A DNA stretch of 64,000 nucleotides, taken from Cliona cf. orientalis. Lineage: Eukaryota > Porifera > Demospongiae > Clionaida > Clionaidae. Below are positions 1 to 10,446 of the stretch, in pieces. Each line of letters begins with the position of its first letter. Positions within the stretch are counted from its first letter, which is position 1. The stretch is from contig OZ005699.1 of NCBI GenBank assembly GCA_963930775.1, positions 1,757,501 to 1,821,500 of the forward strand. Reading direction: 5' to 3'. The notes beneath the pieces are model-generated. The model saw nothing but the letters and a program-made list of their open reading frames with translations. It was not told the DNA's origin and searched no databases. A program made the translations under genes and the position numbers.

Positions 1-541
1 TATGTGCAGATAGCTTATGTGCACGGAGGTCAGTGGCTGGTGCACTGATCAAAATGAGTACGTGCACGATAATATTTATGCATGCCATGGTCACATGTTC
101 ACACCACACAAAAATGTATGCAAGACTGAGAGCATTATTAATTTAGCTATACTGGGACCTTCTTGAAGTCACTACAATCTCATAATTACAACAAAGAAGC
201 TCGCAATAATGATAGAATAGATCACTTTCCGGGAGTATTATTGGAAATAACAATCTGCATTTAATACTTGACAATGTGTGGTACATACGTGATCAATCAT
301 ACTCACTGCATGCAAATCACATTAATTTTATTACATACCAGGTTTAACTTACACTATATGAATGACCTTCCAGGCTTAGCTATAGGTCACGGGCAGCTAG
401 CTTCATACGGCGCTGGAAGACTTGAGGATGGCCAGACCTAGCAGGTAACATAATAAATACCTCCTTTCTTTGATTTCGATTCATTGCTAGCTGTATTTTG
501 CCTGTAATGAACATCCACAATGCCAAGAATCAGCTCTCAAG
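1..541. other. left edge, no recognised gene
   Basis: AT-rich sequence with many TGCATG/TACATG words. I see no coding region with recognisable content before the coiled-coil reading frame at 542. An AG at about 490, after a pyrimidine-rich stretch, could be a splice acceptor for that frame. Confidence 0.4.
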
Positions 542-730
542 ATGGATGATTTCTGTGAAGCAATGATGGGTCTCAAGTCAGAGATTGAGTCTCTCAAAAA
601 TGAAAGAAAGCAGGACAAAGTAACCATGATGGAGCTCAAGTCAGAGGTTAAATTACTCAGAGATGAAAGAGAGAAAGATAAAACAACCATTGAAAATCTT
701 CAAGAGAGAAATAGAGGCCTTCAAAACTAA
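542..730 (+). CDS. coiled-coil protein fragment or exon
   Basis: A 62-codon frame rich in Glu, Lys and Leu with heptad spacing (repeated LKSE/LRDE-type blocks), so a coiled coil. The frame is also open upstream of its first ATG, so this may be an internal or last exon of a gene that begins left of the window. It stops at 728-730, but the next frame continues with helix-like sequence (about 700-806, ending at a TAA at 804-806), as if one base had been lost or gained near 690-700. It is either a decayed gene or an exon whose end I have misplaced. I recognise no family. Confidence 0.3.
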   Translation: MDDFCEAMMGLKSEIESLKNERKQDKVTMMELKSEVKLLRDEREKDKTTIENLQERNRGLQN

Positions 731-1320
731 TGCAGTTGCAGGAAGACTGGATGATCAGCAAACCAGAACCAAGCACAAGTTTGCTGCCCATTGGTGTGAT
801 GTGTAAAATTTCTTATGGGCAAAGATTGACTTCAATGACACTGCATGGTGAATGTGACATATGCTACAATAAACAATACCATTATGCACCAAATAAAATT
901 ACAAACAGATGTTATATTTATAATAATATTGTGTGCATCAGAAGAAGACTTACACTTTGTGCATTGCCCAGCATGACATTGTATACAATAATTATCTGTG
1001 TTGACCTTTGAAGCCACATCTTTTATTGGCCCACGCACATGACATCATATCATTACAATAATATTATTGTTGACCAGCTAGGTGACACACATTTCTTAGC
1101 TATTGTGTCAGGGCATCAATGTCGATAATAGTCATCGATATCACCAAACCGAGGGCTAGTACACACTACAGACACTGCCGGTTTGCTATCGCTTGGGAAA
1201 AACATACAGATCAATAACTTCATTACATAAAGATGAGATGTTACTGCTGAAATTATATCACTACTCCATACCTGCCTACAACACTGCAAGTAACTGACTG
1301 ATGGTGAATTGAGCTAGAGG

Positions 1321-1737
1321 ATGAAGGTCATACTTGTGGTTACTGCCATTGCTATCGTCGGCCTAATTGGTCTAGTTTCGACTACTCAAGCTGCCCCAAC
1401 GCAGTGGAATGCAATTTTGAAAGATCAGCTATACAAATCAATCATCAGCCAAGCCCTCAGTCAACAAGAAAACTTGCCTTCCACTGAGGACAAGGATAAA
1501 GAAATGGCTGCTACTTACTGCAGGCTTCAATACCAAATACTGAGCTCTATCAGTGAAAAACTTGTTGACGGTTCTATTGATGATTACTGTAACAATATTG
1601 AGTTCCCTGCAGTAACAGCTGAGCCCAGCCCTGAGGAAAGGAATTCTGAGTTAGCTGAAGCATATAAAGGAATCTTGGCTATTCTGAAGAATTTAGGACT
1701 AAATGGGTTCCCCCTTGGGGATCTCGTTAATGGATAA
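1321..1737 (+). CDS. small secreted protein, 138 aa
   Basis: The first about 24 residues form a clear signal peptide: MKVILVV start, hydrophobic core, then a small-residue cleavage region ending TQAAP. The mature part is about 110 residues, mostly helical in composition and acidic, with two cysteines near residues 61 and 83 that could pair. It is a single exon, and a canonical AATAAA lies about 200 bases after the stop. I do not recognise the family. The AAP after the signal peptide recalls the two Gln-rich secreted proteins at 8.3 and 23.5 kb, but this one lacks the QQF repeats, so kinship is only a possibility. Confidence 0.7.
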   Translation: MKVILVVTAIAIVGLIGLVSTTQAAPTQWNAILKDQLYKSIISQALSQQENLPSTEDKDKEMAATYCRLQYQILSSISEKLVDGSIDDYCNNIEFPAVTAEPSPEERNSELAEAYKGILAILKNLGLNGFPLGDLVNG

Positions 1738-1936
1738 CTAGATCAGCCAAGAACTTAAACACATGCAGTGACAATAATTAAAAGTACTAAACTCTTATCA
1801 GTAGCAGGCTGTTAGTGTAATTCACAATTTTGCATGACATAACATTGAAACTCAATATAGTGTGCATTGAATTCTGTTAATATATAATTGTAAAAGAAAC
1901 TTATGATGATCCTGAATCAGAATCTTATATGATTCT

Positions 1937-1942
1937 AATAAA
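1937..1942 (+). promoter_or_regulatory. polyadenylation signal AATAAA
   Basis: Canonical hexamer 200 bases downstream of the stop of the small secreted protein gene, in a suitable position for its 3' end. Confidence 0.5.
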
Positions 1943-2887
1943 GTTATAAAAACGAAATTATACCAATGCCAATTGAAACACTGCTATCTCACTTTATTAT
2001 GATACTTATGTTCCAAACGTTGCATGGAACCCCTCTAGATTTATAAAGATAGCCCAAAATACATATTAAGGGCATCTCCCTTAATCAGGACACCACTCAT
2101 GGTCCCAGCTATATAGAGATGTGTAATAAGATCTACAATAATAATATTATTATGACTTGTGACCACTATTTTTATTATGTGGAGCCAGTATAATCTTGGC
2201 ACACTATTGCTATTTCATAACAAATTAAAGCCCCCAACTTGCACAGAGGGGATTGAGATATGGATCACAACAGTTACTGAGCATACATGTATCAAATCAG
2301 TGATCGTCGTTATGATAGTACAGGTACTGGGTTATGATAATAATATTGTGTGTGAATCTGTGATGACCACAAGGATCAACAAGAAAAATTTAATAGTCAC
2401 GCGGCACAATAGTGCCAGGGAGCCAAATCGTTGCTGGGATTATCCTTGTGCATGATAGTGCATGCTTTCTTTGAGGTTTTTATCGAGCAGTTTTTGTAGT
2501 TCAAAATTCCCAAAATATAGTGCCATTCAGTGTAGGCTCTTAAAAAATATTGACGAAAACAATTAAGCTGTTTGGTGAAGTAAAAGTCACTTTATTTCAG
2601 CTGTAAACAAAATACTATACTTGGCTATGTAGCTATCTCTTGGAAAAGGATATGCAGACAATTAACTTAGAGACTTCTTTTCTTGTCTATCATGTATATT
2701 CTACATGCTTTGTAACGGGCCTGTTAGATGCAGAAATGCATGATGAAAATTCATGACTACTGGATAATAAAAAGTATGCATAAATTAATACACTCATCAA
2801 CCGTTCTAATACAAATCAATACTCTAAGCTATTATAAGTGTATTATAGTAATGAATTATTGTCTCTTTGTACACACTATTAAAGTTA
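1943..2887. other. intergenic, nothing recognised
   Basis: AT-rich. The 98- and 61-codon frames here have no signal peptide, domain or biased composition that supports a gene. The right end holds the 3' flank of the minus-strand membrane protein. Confidence 0.4.
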
Positions 2888-5800
2888 TTAATCACTATTT
2901 GGCAAGGAGATGACTGTGGTTATAGGAGCAAGCTCTTGCTCATTTGTTGATGATGGAAGTAACTGTTCCTGATAATCATCGTGGATTTTGAGAGGGCAAA
3001 ACTTCTTTTTGAGCTTTGTAGAGATCACCCCACACACATATGCACTTCTCACTTGTTTAACAACATGATAGACCACAATCAGTAAGAAAAGGATGAGGGA
3101 AATTCCACCAGATAAGTCTGCAACTAGCTGTTGGTTACCACCGGTCATCATGTTATGAGATGTGGCCACTGATAGTATGCCAAGATTCAAGAGAAACACA
3201 CCCTCGAGAATATCAACGTACCAGTTCTTGTAGATACGTCCAGTAGAAACACGAGTGAGAAAAATTATGATTAGCAATGATGTTGTGACTGCCATTAAGG
3301 TAGCACTGGAATTTCTGAAGATACTAGTCACAAAAACTATAAAAAGCATACATTGCAGCATAAGAAACATCCCCGTCCAGTATTGGTGGTGTGGATTGTA
3401 AGCCACTGTGTAGGTATCGATAAAAGATTTAATCCTATAGTCCTCACACCAACCAACTAGAGCTTTTCTAACTGATGCTTTGAGTTTGGAGTCATTGATT
3501 CTCTCTCCTGAGATATTTTGTAGCCATGGTCCTACCACCAAAAGGAAGTTGTATGGAAGAAACAGTAGAATAAAGAAAAGTAGGGCGAATATGAAGAGAG
3601 CCAAGTGCTTTCCTTGTAGGTAAGGAATATTAACATCGTAAAGCCACACAGTTGATGTCTGTCTGTGAGGAAGCTGTAGAGTGGCAAAGTAGAAAACTGT
3701 GATTACGGTTCGAAGCAGCTTGGCGTAGGAAAGGAGGATGAGAGTTGCTAAAACAGCCACAGGATTGGAGCCCACCCTCTTAGTCACCCAAGCAGAGCGA
3801 CGACTGATGATAATGAGTATCACTATCAGCATCCAGATGTAGAATGGGAATAGAAATTGGAGCCAAGTGTAGCCGTACATATCCATTCCACTGTAGAAGC
3901 AAGTGCTGAATCCAAAGTCTAGATTTAGCCAAGATATGAATACTCTTAGCCATCCACCCTGTGGGATAAAGATGTCCCTGTTTGCATCGACAATGTTGGC
4001 ATAGAATATTAGACCATTCAGGGTCCCAGATGCAACTGTCATCTTCAGTAGTATCAGAAGGATTACCAGAATAGTTCCTACAAAAGCAAAGAGGAGTAGT
4101 AGTCCAAACATGATCCCAGGATTGGTCTTGGAGCAATCAGAGCACTGTACATCACCAAATGTAAGGCTGTAATTCACCATACACTGGCCACAGATAGTAC
4201 CTGAGCGATTGTAGGCACACTGTTTGTCAGGGTCCAGTAGTGTGAAGTTCACTGCTTCCTTTTTGCAATAGTCGAATGGGCAGTTTGGAAACGATTCTAT
4301 GCCAATATAGCTACCGTTATCATCGTACAGTCCTCTTGCCCAGAAATTTCCATTGTTTAAGATCGTTTCATCATTTACATTGCATATTGATGTGTATTTG
4401 AGTAGGTCTGCTTCACATGTACACTCATCTCCTATGAACTCGAATCCATTAGGGCATGATCCTAATTCAATCTGAACCTTTATAGCAGCTGTTCCTAGCT
4501 TATTACATGGTCCTTCAGGAAAGATTGTCAACTCAATACTCTTTGCTTGGGAGAATACACTGTAATTGAGATTTGTACAGGAATTTTTTGTTATTTGGCT
4601 GCTTTGAAATGAGCCCATTCGTGTGGTGAAGTTCGATTGTGTTGAAATTTCTGCCCTAACAGTGGTTGAAATTGGTGTAAGTAGCTGATTTATTCCTGCT
4701 ACAGACACTGAAAATAACTTTCCAGGAATAGTGGTGATGATGATAGGAGGTAATGCTATAGAGGTAACAATGAAGGGCCTACCATTCCTACAAGATACAA
4801 TCTGGTATGGATTTGACGTGATATTTTGTACTGAATCATCGGTATGAAACAAATTAATGAATTCTTGAGCAGCATGTTTTCGATTGCATCTTTTTAAATT
4901 TCCTCCAAATAGAATATTTCCAACATCACTTGCAGCATTACCAGTATTTACGACATAAACATCTTCCGTTGCGGTAAAGAAACATTGAGTTCTTATTGAG
5001 AGGGATTGAAGAGGTGCTGGCACACCACCATCATCTAAGCAATCAACGACGCTGAGGATATCATCGAGATGAAATATTGCTCCCCTCTGTGCCCTGTTGT
5101 TGTCGAAAGTCACCTCTAAATTGTCAAAATTAACGACTGCAAATAGCCCCATGGTGAATACTCCACCAACAGTCGCACTGTTGTTCTCATAAACGTGATG
5201 ACCAATAAAATATACTTCAGAAGTTACAACCCAAATCACTCCACCTCTGTACAATGCTGAATTTGATTCAAATGAAATATTTCCTTCAAGATGGAGTTTG
5301 CTCCGTAGAGAAAATATTACTCCACCACTACCTATCACAGAATTGTTGGAAAAATTACAATAGATACAGAACATACTAATGGAGGAATTGTGGGCAAAAA
5401 TAGCAGGCCCAGTTTTAGCAGTATTTGAATTCAATAACACAGTTCCATTGATCATTACCTTCGATCCAATAGCTGCATTTACACAGCAGCCAAAACCAGA
5501 ACAATGATTATCTGAGAAATTTAAATTTCCCGCAAGGTGAATTTCACTGAAAGTTATTAGCATTATTCCAATATCATTATCAACAAATACTGCTTCTCCA
5601 CTGATCAATGATGGGTTTGATGGCCCAGGATCCGCTACCAAGGCAATAGTGACACCACGATTACCCCTGAAATAACTATTTCCAATGATCGTAATGGATG
5701 CGTTGTTATCAGATACTTGCAGTGTTCCATTATTATTGGTATACTTGGTAGTGCCATTAAATGTCACATGAACATTGCCCTGGAAAAAAACAGCAGTCCC

Positions 5801-7312
5801 TCCACCAATGCTGTCCTTAATTATAGTATAACCACTGAACAAAACTTCTGCCATAGATGTCACACCTATTGCTATTTGCTTTGAACCAGGATTATTTCCA
5901 GAATTTCTGGCAAATGTAGTGTTTCCAACAAACTCTATGTGCATTAAGGTAGATCCAAATAAGCCACCCCCAGAGGCAGTGGCTGAATTCGCATCAAATA
6001 ATGAAGTTCCCTTCATTTTGATTGTACTTAGCGAAGCTGGATTAAGAAACCCAGTGATGGCAACAGCTCCTCCATTTTGTGCCATATTGTTTGAGAAAGT
6101 AAGTGTAACGTCGTCAAAAGTAGCAAGGGTTGAATTGCTTAGATGAATAGCACCGCCAAAACTTAGGAAGCTCTTTATGTAATTATGATTAAAAAGTATG
6201 ATTCCTGATAGCGTTATTATGCTCTCTTGTGCACTTATTGCTCCTCCTAAGCTCATTAGGAAGCCAGCATCGACATAGTTTCCATCGAAGCTACCATTAC
6301 CAAAGATTGTTATGCTCGATTCTTTGCTACTGATGGCACCACCGAACGCTTTTCCATAAAAAACTCTTTTTGTAATCCAATTATTACGTATATTGATCGA
6401 GCCGCTCATTTTGAGAACTGAATGAAGTAGCTGGATAGCTCCACCATCCTGAGCAGAGTTACTATGGATTTCAGTCTCACCAATAAAACTGATGTTGGAA
6501 TTGGCAATATTCATTGCACCACCTTCCTTTTTACAGCTGTTGAGCTGAAATAAAGTGGAGCCACCAATGGTGATAGTGCTTTCTTGTATCACTAGAGTGC
6601 TTCCCTTATTTGCTCTATTGTTGTCAAAAATGCTCACCCCCTTAAACTGCACAAAGCTCTCCTCGATGACGATGATTGAATTTTCAGAGTTGTTCTTGAC
6701 TATCGTGTTCAAAAAGACACCGTCACTTTGCTGAATGACTCCTGTTGAATAAATGGTACTAGATGAGTTGGCTATTGTAATATTTATCCCAGTAATGTTG
6801 TCGATGCTGTCAAAAATAAAAGCACTTCCGTTCATTGCAGTAAAATATAGATTAATTGCTATCAAGCTTGACGAATCTATGACAGTGAGGATATTTATGC
6901 AACTAAAATGTAGGGACTCTATCCTTGTGGAGTCTATTCCTATCAGCTTCAGGCTTCCTTGACCTGCAGCAGAACTAGAAACTACTTTACTCTGTCTTGG
7001 TCCAAGTCCAAAGAGTGTCAAGTTTGTGATATTATTATTGGTCCCTCCTTCAATGATGATTGGACTGCTTAATCGATGAACTCCTGACAGAAATCGAAGC
7101 TCTGTGTCACTTTTGAAGTATTTGTGTTGATCCTGAGTGTACTGAGAAAGAGTGAGACAAGGAACTCCGGATCCAGGACATGGAATATTAGTATCCGGAG
7201 TGACATAAAGTATGTTTGGTGTGACATCATTTTCGGTAGAGCATGATGCTATGCTATACCAAAAGAGCACGACCATTACTATCGCCAGCACTGTTTGTAA
7301 TGATTGAGCCAT
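2888..7312 (-). CDS. Pmp-repeat adhesin-like multi-spanning membrane protein, 1,474 aa
   Basis: A very long single-exon gene. I start it at the ATG at 7312; the longer open frame upstream begins with GTG. Order: signal peptide (residues 1 to about 27); about 800 residues of beta-helix repeats built on GGAI/GGAV and FxxN motifs like those of chlamydial polymorphic membrane proteins; a Cys-rich module (about 950-1060, many CxxC pairs); then about eight hydrophobic segments from about 1065 onward and a short charged cytoplasmic tail. Many NxS/T sites fit an extracellular glycosylated domain. The likely role is surface recognition or adhesion linked to a membrane-embedded C-terminal domain of unknown action. 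The architecture is read from sequence; the function is inferred. No interruption is seen in the frame. Confidence 0.75.
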   Translation of the reverse strand: MAQSLQTVLAIVMVVLFWYSIASCSTENDVTPNILYVTPDTNIPCPGSGVPCLTLSQYTQDQHKYFKSDTELRFLSGVHRLSSPIIIEGGTNNNITNLTLFGLGPRQSKVVSSSAAGQGSLKLIGIDSTRIESLHFSCINILTVIDSSSLIAINLYFTAMNGSAFIFDSIDNITGINITIANSSSTIYSTGVIQQSDGVFLNTIVKNNSENSIIVIEESFVQFKGVSIFDNNRANKGSTLVIQESTITIGGSTLFQLNSCKKEGGAMNIANSNISFIGETEIHSNSAQDGGAIQLLHSVLKMSGSINIRNNWITKRVFYGKAFGGAISSKESSITIFGNGSFDGNYVDAGFLMSLGGAISAQESIITLSGIILFNHNYIKSFLSFGGAIHLSNSTLATFDDVTLTFSNNMAQNGGAVAITGFLNPASLSTIKMKGTSLFDANSATASGGGLFGSTLMHIEFVGNTTFARNSGNNPGSKQIAIGVTSMAEVLFSGYTIIKDSIGGGTAVFFQGNVHVTFNGTTKYTNNNGTLQVSDNNASITIIGNSYFRGNRGVTIALVADPGPSNPSLISGEAVFVDNDIGIMLITFSEIHLAGNLNFSDNHCSGFGCCVNAAIGSKVMINGTVLLNSNTAKTGPAIFAHNSSISMFCIYCNFSNNSVIGSGGVIFSLRSKLHLEGNISFESNSALYRGGVIWVVTSEVYFIGHHVYENNSATVGGVFTMGLFAVVNFDNLEVTFDNNRAQRGAIFHLDDILSVVDCLDDGGVPAPLQSLSIRTQCFFTATEDVYVVNTGNAASDVGNILFGGNLKRCNRKHAAQEFINLFHTDDSVQNITSNPYQIVSCRNGRPFIVTSIALPPIIITTIPGKLFSVSVAGINQLLTPISTTVRAEISTQSNFTTRMGSFQSSQITKNSCTNLNYSVFSQAKSIELTIFPEGPCNKLGTAAIKVQIELGSCPNGFEFIGDECTCEADLLKYTSICNVNDETILNNGNFWARGLYDDNGSYIGIESFPNCPFDYCKKEAVNFTLLDPDKQCAYNRSGTICGQCMVNYSLTFGDVQCSDCSKTNPGIMFGLLLLFAFVGTILVILLILLKMTVASGTLNGLIFYANIVDANRDIFIPQGGWLRVFISWLNLDFGFSTCFYSGMDMYGYTWLQFLFPFYIWMLIVILIIISRRSAWVTKRVGSNPVAVLATLILLSYAKLLRTVITVFYFATLQLPHRQTSTVWLYDVNIPYLQGKHLALFIFALLFFILLFLPYNFLLVVGPWLQNISGERINDSKLKASVRKALVGWCEDYRIKSFIDTYTVAYNPHHQYWTGMFLMLQCMLFIVFVTSIFRNSSATLMAVTTSLLIIIFLTRVSTGRIYKNWYVDILEGVFLLNLGILSVATSHNMMTGGNQQLVADLSGGISLILFLLIVVYHVVKQVRSAYVCGVISTKLKKKFCPLKIHDDYQEQLLPSSTNEQELAPITTVISLPNSD

Positions 7313-7333
7313 AGCCAGCTGTTGCACATACAC

Positions 7334-8295
7334 AGTAAAGTTAAGAGCCCCACCAACTTAGCAGCTAAGCTATTAAGCTTACAATACTAATTGGGTCACT
7401 AATCCCTATAATAGGCTCTAGAAGCATGGGAGGCTGCACTGAATTGTAGAATGAGCTGGGTCTGTGTTTTTATTGCAGTCAGCTTACACCTACGTAATAT
7501 TATGTAATCAGTTCGTATTGATATTTGACAGCTTAAATAAGTAAGCATATCATGTCACCAGGATAATAGTATACTGTTACAAACTATTAAGTGGTACGTA
7601 CTGACATGCAACTAGTACCATGCATACAGATTACAGGTCAAACATGTGAATTTTTGATCACGTGACTGTGTACAAATTGCTTTTTATTTGAGAATTACTA
7701 TGCTGCCTAGTACTTGACTATAATCTTAGAGTGCCTGGCATCTGCCAACAGCACATGCAATCATGTTCAGCAATCAACAGTGTGTGTACATGACACAACA
7801 GTGAAGAGAGATAGTTCCTCGGCATACGTACAAGACATATACACTGTGATACCATAGAATATACTGGTACATGCATGCACGCATAATACTATAATAAGAA
7901 TATTATTATGTACACCAATAATAGCTGAAAGTATGTATTCATGCACACATTGGGTACATGCAGCTGCATGTACTTATAAATCCGGGAGCAATTTCGCAGT
8001 CGATACTGCCTTGCATACTATTTACAAGTCCAGAGCTAGCGCTGAGCTGAGCACAATAATGACATGTAACTATATAATATTAATGCCTAATTTAATATCC
8101 TTTGCATACGTACAGACACAATAACATCAGATAAGCTAACAAGATTAATGTCTCTACTGGAAAATTTAGCATGAAAACTAAGGCTAACGTACGTAGCAAT
8201 AAAATTTAATGTCCAAACCATACTATAGCTATTTGAATGTTAATGTTCAGAAAAATTCTTTTAGCCACCTAGTACCCGTCCCCCAGCCCGATGGC
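7334..8295. other. intergenic, no gene recognised
   Basis: Upstream side of the Pmp-like gene and downstream side of the QQFPM-repeat gene. AT-rich, with scattered TGCATG/TACATG words. A 63-codon frame at 7933-8124 shows no coding character I can support. Confidence 0.4.
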
Positions 8296-8964
8296 TCACT
8301 GACTAAAGTACTGCAATCGAGAAAGAGCATTTTTATCCTCAGCTTCTGCAGCGTACTGCTTGGGGAACTGTTGCAACTCCATGGGAAACTGTTGAGATTT
8401 CATAGGAAATTGCTGAGATTTCATGGGGAACTGCTGAGACTTCATGGGGAACTGTTGAGACTCCATGGGGAACTGCTGAGACTCCATAGGAAACTGTTGC
8501 GACTCCATGGGAAACTGTTGAGATTTCATAGGGAACTGCTGAGATTTCATGGGGAACTGTTGAGACTCCATGGGGAACTGCTGAGACTCCATGGGAAACT
8601 GTTGAGATTTCATGGGGTACTGCTGAGACTTCATGGGGAACTGTTGCGATTCCATAGGAAACTGTTGTGATTCCATGGGAAACTGTTGAGATTTCATAGG
8701 GAACTGCTGAGATTTCATGGGGAACTGTTGAGACTTCATTGGGAACTGTTGCGATTCCATGGGAAACTGTTGAGACTCCATGGGGAACTGTTGAGCAATT
8801 GTGTTGACTTTCTGCACATCCTGATGTATGGGTTTGGCGTAAGCTTTTTGTAGAAGAGCCTCTAGAATTAGAGTAATGGCTTCCTTATCAGGGATTGGAG
8901 CAGCAGCTCCACCATCCAAGATCAGAACAGCGAGAAGAAGGAGAGAGGTGAAGATTCTCTTCAT
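8296..8964 (-). CDS. secreted QQFPM-heptad repeat protein, 222 aa
   Basis: Signal peptide (residues 1 to about 21, ending GGAAAPI), then a short conserved leader (about 22-45) containing LEALLQ and AKP. Twenty consecutive copies of a 7-residue unit QQFPM(E/K)S follow (residues 58-197), then a 25-residue tail. The repeats alternate E and K at one position, giving a low-complexity Gln/Phe/Pro/Met protein that could form fibres, gels or a matrix; that role is inference only. The leader clearly matches the protein encoded at 23551-24864, which has different repeats, so the two are members of one secreted family. It is a single exon. I know of no named homologue. Confidence 0.8.
   Translation of the reverse strand: MKRIFTSLLLLAVLILDGGAAAPIPDKEAITLILEALLQKAYAKPIHQDVQKVNTIAQQFPMESQQFPMESQQFPMKSQQFPMKSQQFPMKSQQFPMESQQFPMESQQFPMKSQQYPMKSQQFPMESQQFPMESQQFPMKSQQFPMKSQQFPMESQQFPMESQQFPMESQQFPMKSQQFPMKSQQFPMKSQQFPMELQQFPKQYAAEAEDKNALSRLQYFSQ
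8374..8793 (-). repeat. 21-bp coding tandem repeat, 20 units
   Basis: Twenty in-frame 21-base units encode QQFPM(E/K)S, with one QQYPM variant and one QQFPMEL. The unit length keeps frame, so copy number can change without breaking the gene. Blocks of E- and K-type units recur in runs, which points to expansion by unequal exchange. Confidence 0.9.
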
Positions 8965-9373
8965 TGTCAGCTCCTCAAGTTGATTCAGTGCTAGATCAGG
9001 CTAGTTCAGCAGCTATTGTATAATAGCTACTGACTCAAATCGGCAATTTTTACATATTTTATATAATTACGGATAACTTAGTCAATCACTTGTATGTACA
9101 CATTATAGTAACCTTTTAGTGAACAAATTGATGCAATTCAATCACACCAGTGGGAATCTTAAAATATGTAATATTATAGCCTATATTATAAGATGTCTGG
9201 TGCCATGTAGCTACATGAACATGTATAGGTAGCTATGCATGCCAAAAGTGCAACAGCTGACAGCTGTTTCGGTGTAGCTATACGTAATTGAGCCTTGTCA
9301 GTGCAGTGTAGCACTACACCTCATTGACAACAGAAGCCTATGCCTAAGGCATCAAGGGGCCCTTAAAATGATG
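8965..9373. other. intergenic upstream of QQFPM gene
   Basis: Presumed promoter side of the minus-strand repeat gene. A weak TATTATAC-like box on the minus strand near 9015-9024 is the only candidate core element. Otherwise AT-rich with no gene. Confidence 0.35.
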
Positions 9374-9381
9374 ATTATGTG

Positions 9382-9998
9382 CAGTGGCGTATCTAGACTT
9401 GTAAAGTTACCCAGGCACTTGGTGGACCCAGTAGTGACTTGAGAATTAATGTGAAACTCCTATAATTATTGACCTCGATAATATACCTCACAGCCAAAAC
9501 AAGAGGGTTGTTAACTCATAATGTGGGTTGCCTAAGTTGCATGCTTACATGCACTACCTTCTCCCAAGATGGTTCTCAGTTAATCGTAGTGATTAATTAA
9601 GTAGCTAGCTATTCACTCCACTATATATAACTAGGTCAAACATGTGAGTTTATCAATAACAAACTGGCATAATATTATTACTTGCACTTCACTTAATTGT
9701 CCCATGATAGTTTTCAAAGATTGGACAGAAGTAGCTATGTGCAAATATGCCAGACTGGCATGCATGCTTGACATAATTATGTGTAGTGGAGTGAACACTG
9801 TGTTAATTACTACAATTATACTGAGAGCTATCATGGGAGAATTAAAACGTGTGTGCAACTGAAGTACACCCTCATTATCAGGCTAACGTGATCCACTTGT
9901 GTTTGCTTTGAGATACTTGATCCTTAAATTTTACCAGGGCACAGGCCAGTTTGGCCTGGGCCTGTGCCCTGGTAGGCCCTGGTGTAGCTACGCCACTG
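9382..9998. mobile_element. non-autonomous hAT-like element, 617 bp
   Basis: The ends are CAGTGGCGTATCTAG and its imperfect inverse GTAGCTACGCCACTG. They are flanked by a perfect 8-base target duplication ATTATGTG (9374-9381 and 9999-10006). An 8-bp duplication with CAGTGGCG termini is typical of hAT elements. There is no transposase. Inside are two further inverted repeats: an 18-base pair around 9694 and 9829, and a strong GC-rich palindrome at about 9936-9981 built on CCAGGGCACAGGCC. Two overlapping opposite-strand frames within it only reflect this palindromy. Confidence 0.85.
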
Positions 9999-10006
9999 AT
10001 TATGTG

Positions 10007-10446
10007 AGAGCTATAAAACTAATGTATCATTCTTTCGACTGGGGTAGCTACTGTGGTTCTGAAATTGTTAATCATCCTAGCTACTTTAGATCATGATTAT
10101 GCAATAGCTAGAAACTTGAGCAATGAACTTTTATTACTATGGGTGGAGCATCCACTATACAGCCTTGAACTCAGAGCTATAGTCTAGCTTGCATGATATG
10201 CTATCTACAGATCTCTATCCATACATGTACTATGGCTATTTTTATTATAGATTTTAGTAGCTATTGTACAGTGATACCTATTATACATTACTTGTAGCAA
10301 GTCTCCTGTATACTCTTTCACTTCCTTTGGGTGAATGGGAAATGTCATTTATCTGATCTTAAAAATGTACTGACAGTCAAGAATTTACGTAGCTCAAATA
10401 ACCTGGTTAAAATAGAATTTAAATGAGATGATATTATTCGTTGGAC
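10007..10446. other. upstream region of multicopper oxidase
   Basis: About 440 bases between the hAT-like element and the oxidase start. It must hold the oxidase promoter, but I see no convincing TATA box or other motif. Confidence 0.35.

Noticed and set aside
7933-8124. 63-codon frame between two minus-strand genes
   Set aside because: No signal peptide, domain, compositional bias or nearby promoter/polyA evidence.
8209-8670. Plus-strand 153-codon Leu/His/Arg repeat frame
   Set aside because: Antisense shadow of the QQFPM repeats. It has no signal peptide, and the minus frame has the family leader.
8374-8793. Regular 21-bp repeats as a CRISPR array
   Set aside because: No spacers: the units are contiguous, in frame and protein-coding, in a eukaryotic genome.
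9631-9862. Two opposite 72-75 codon frames
   Set aside because: They lie inside the hAT-like element and mirror its internal palindrome; no domain is visible.
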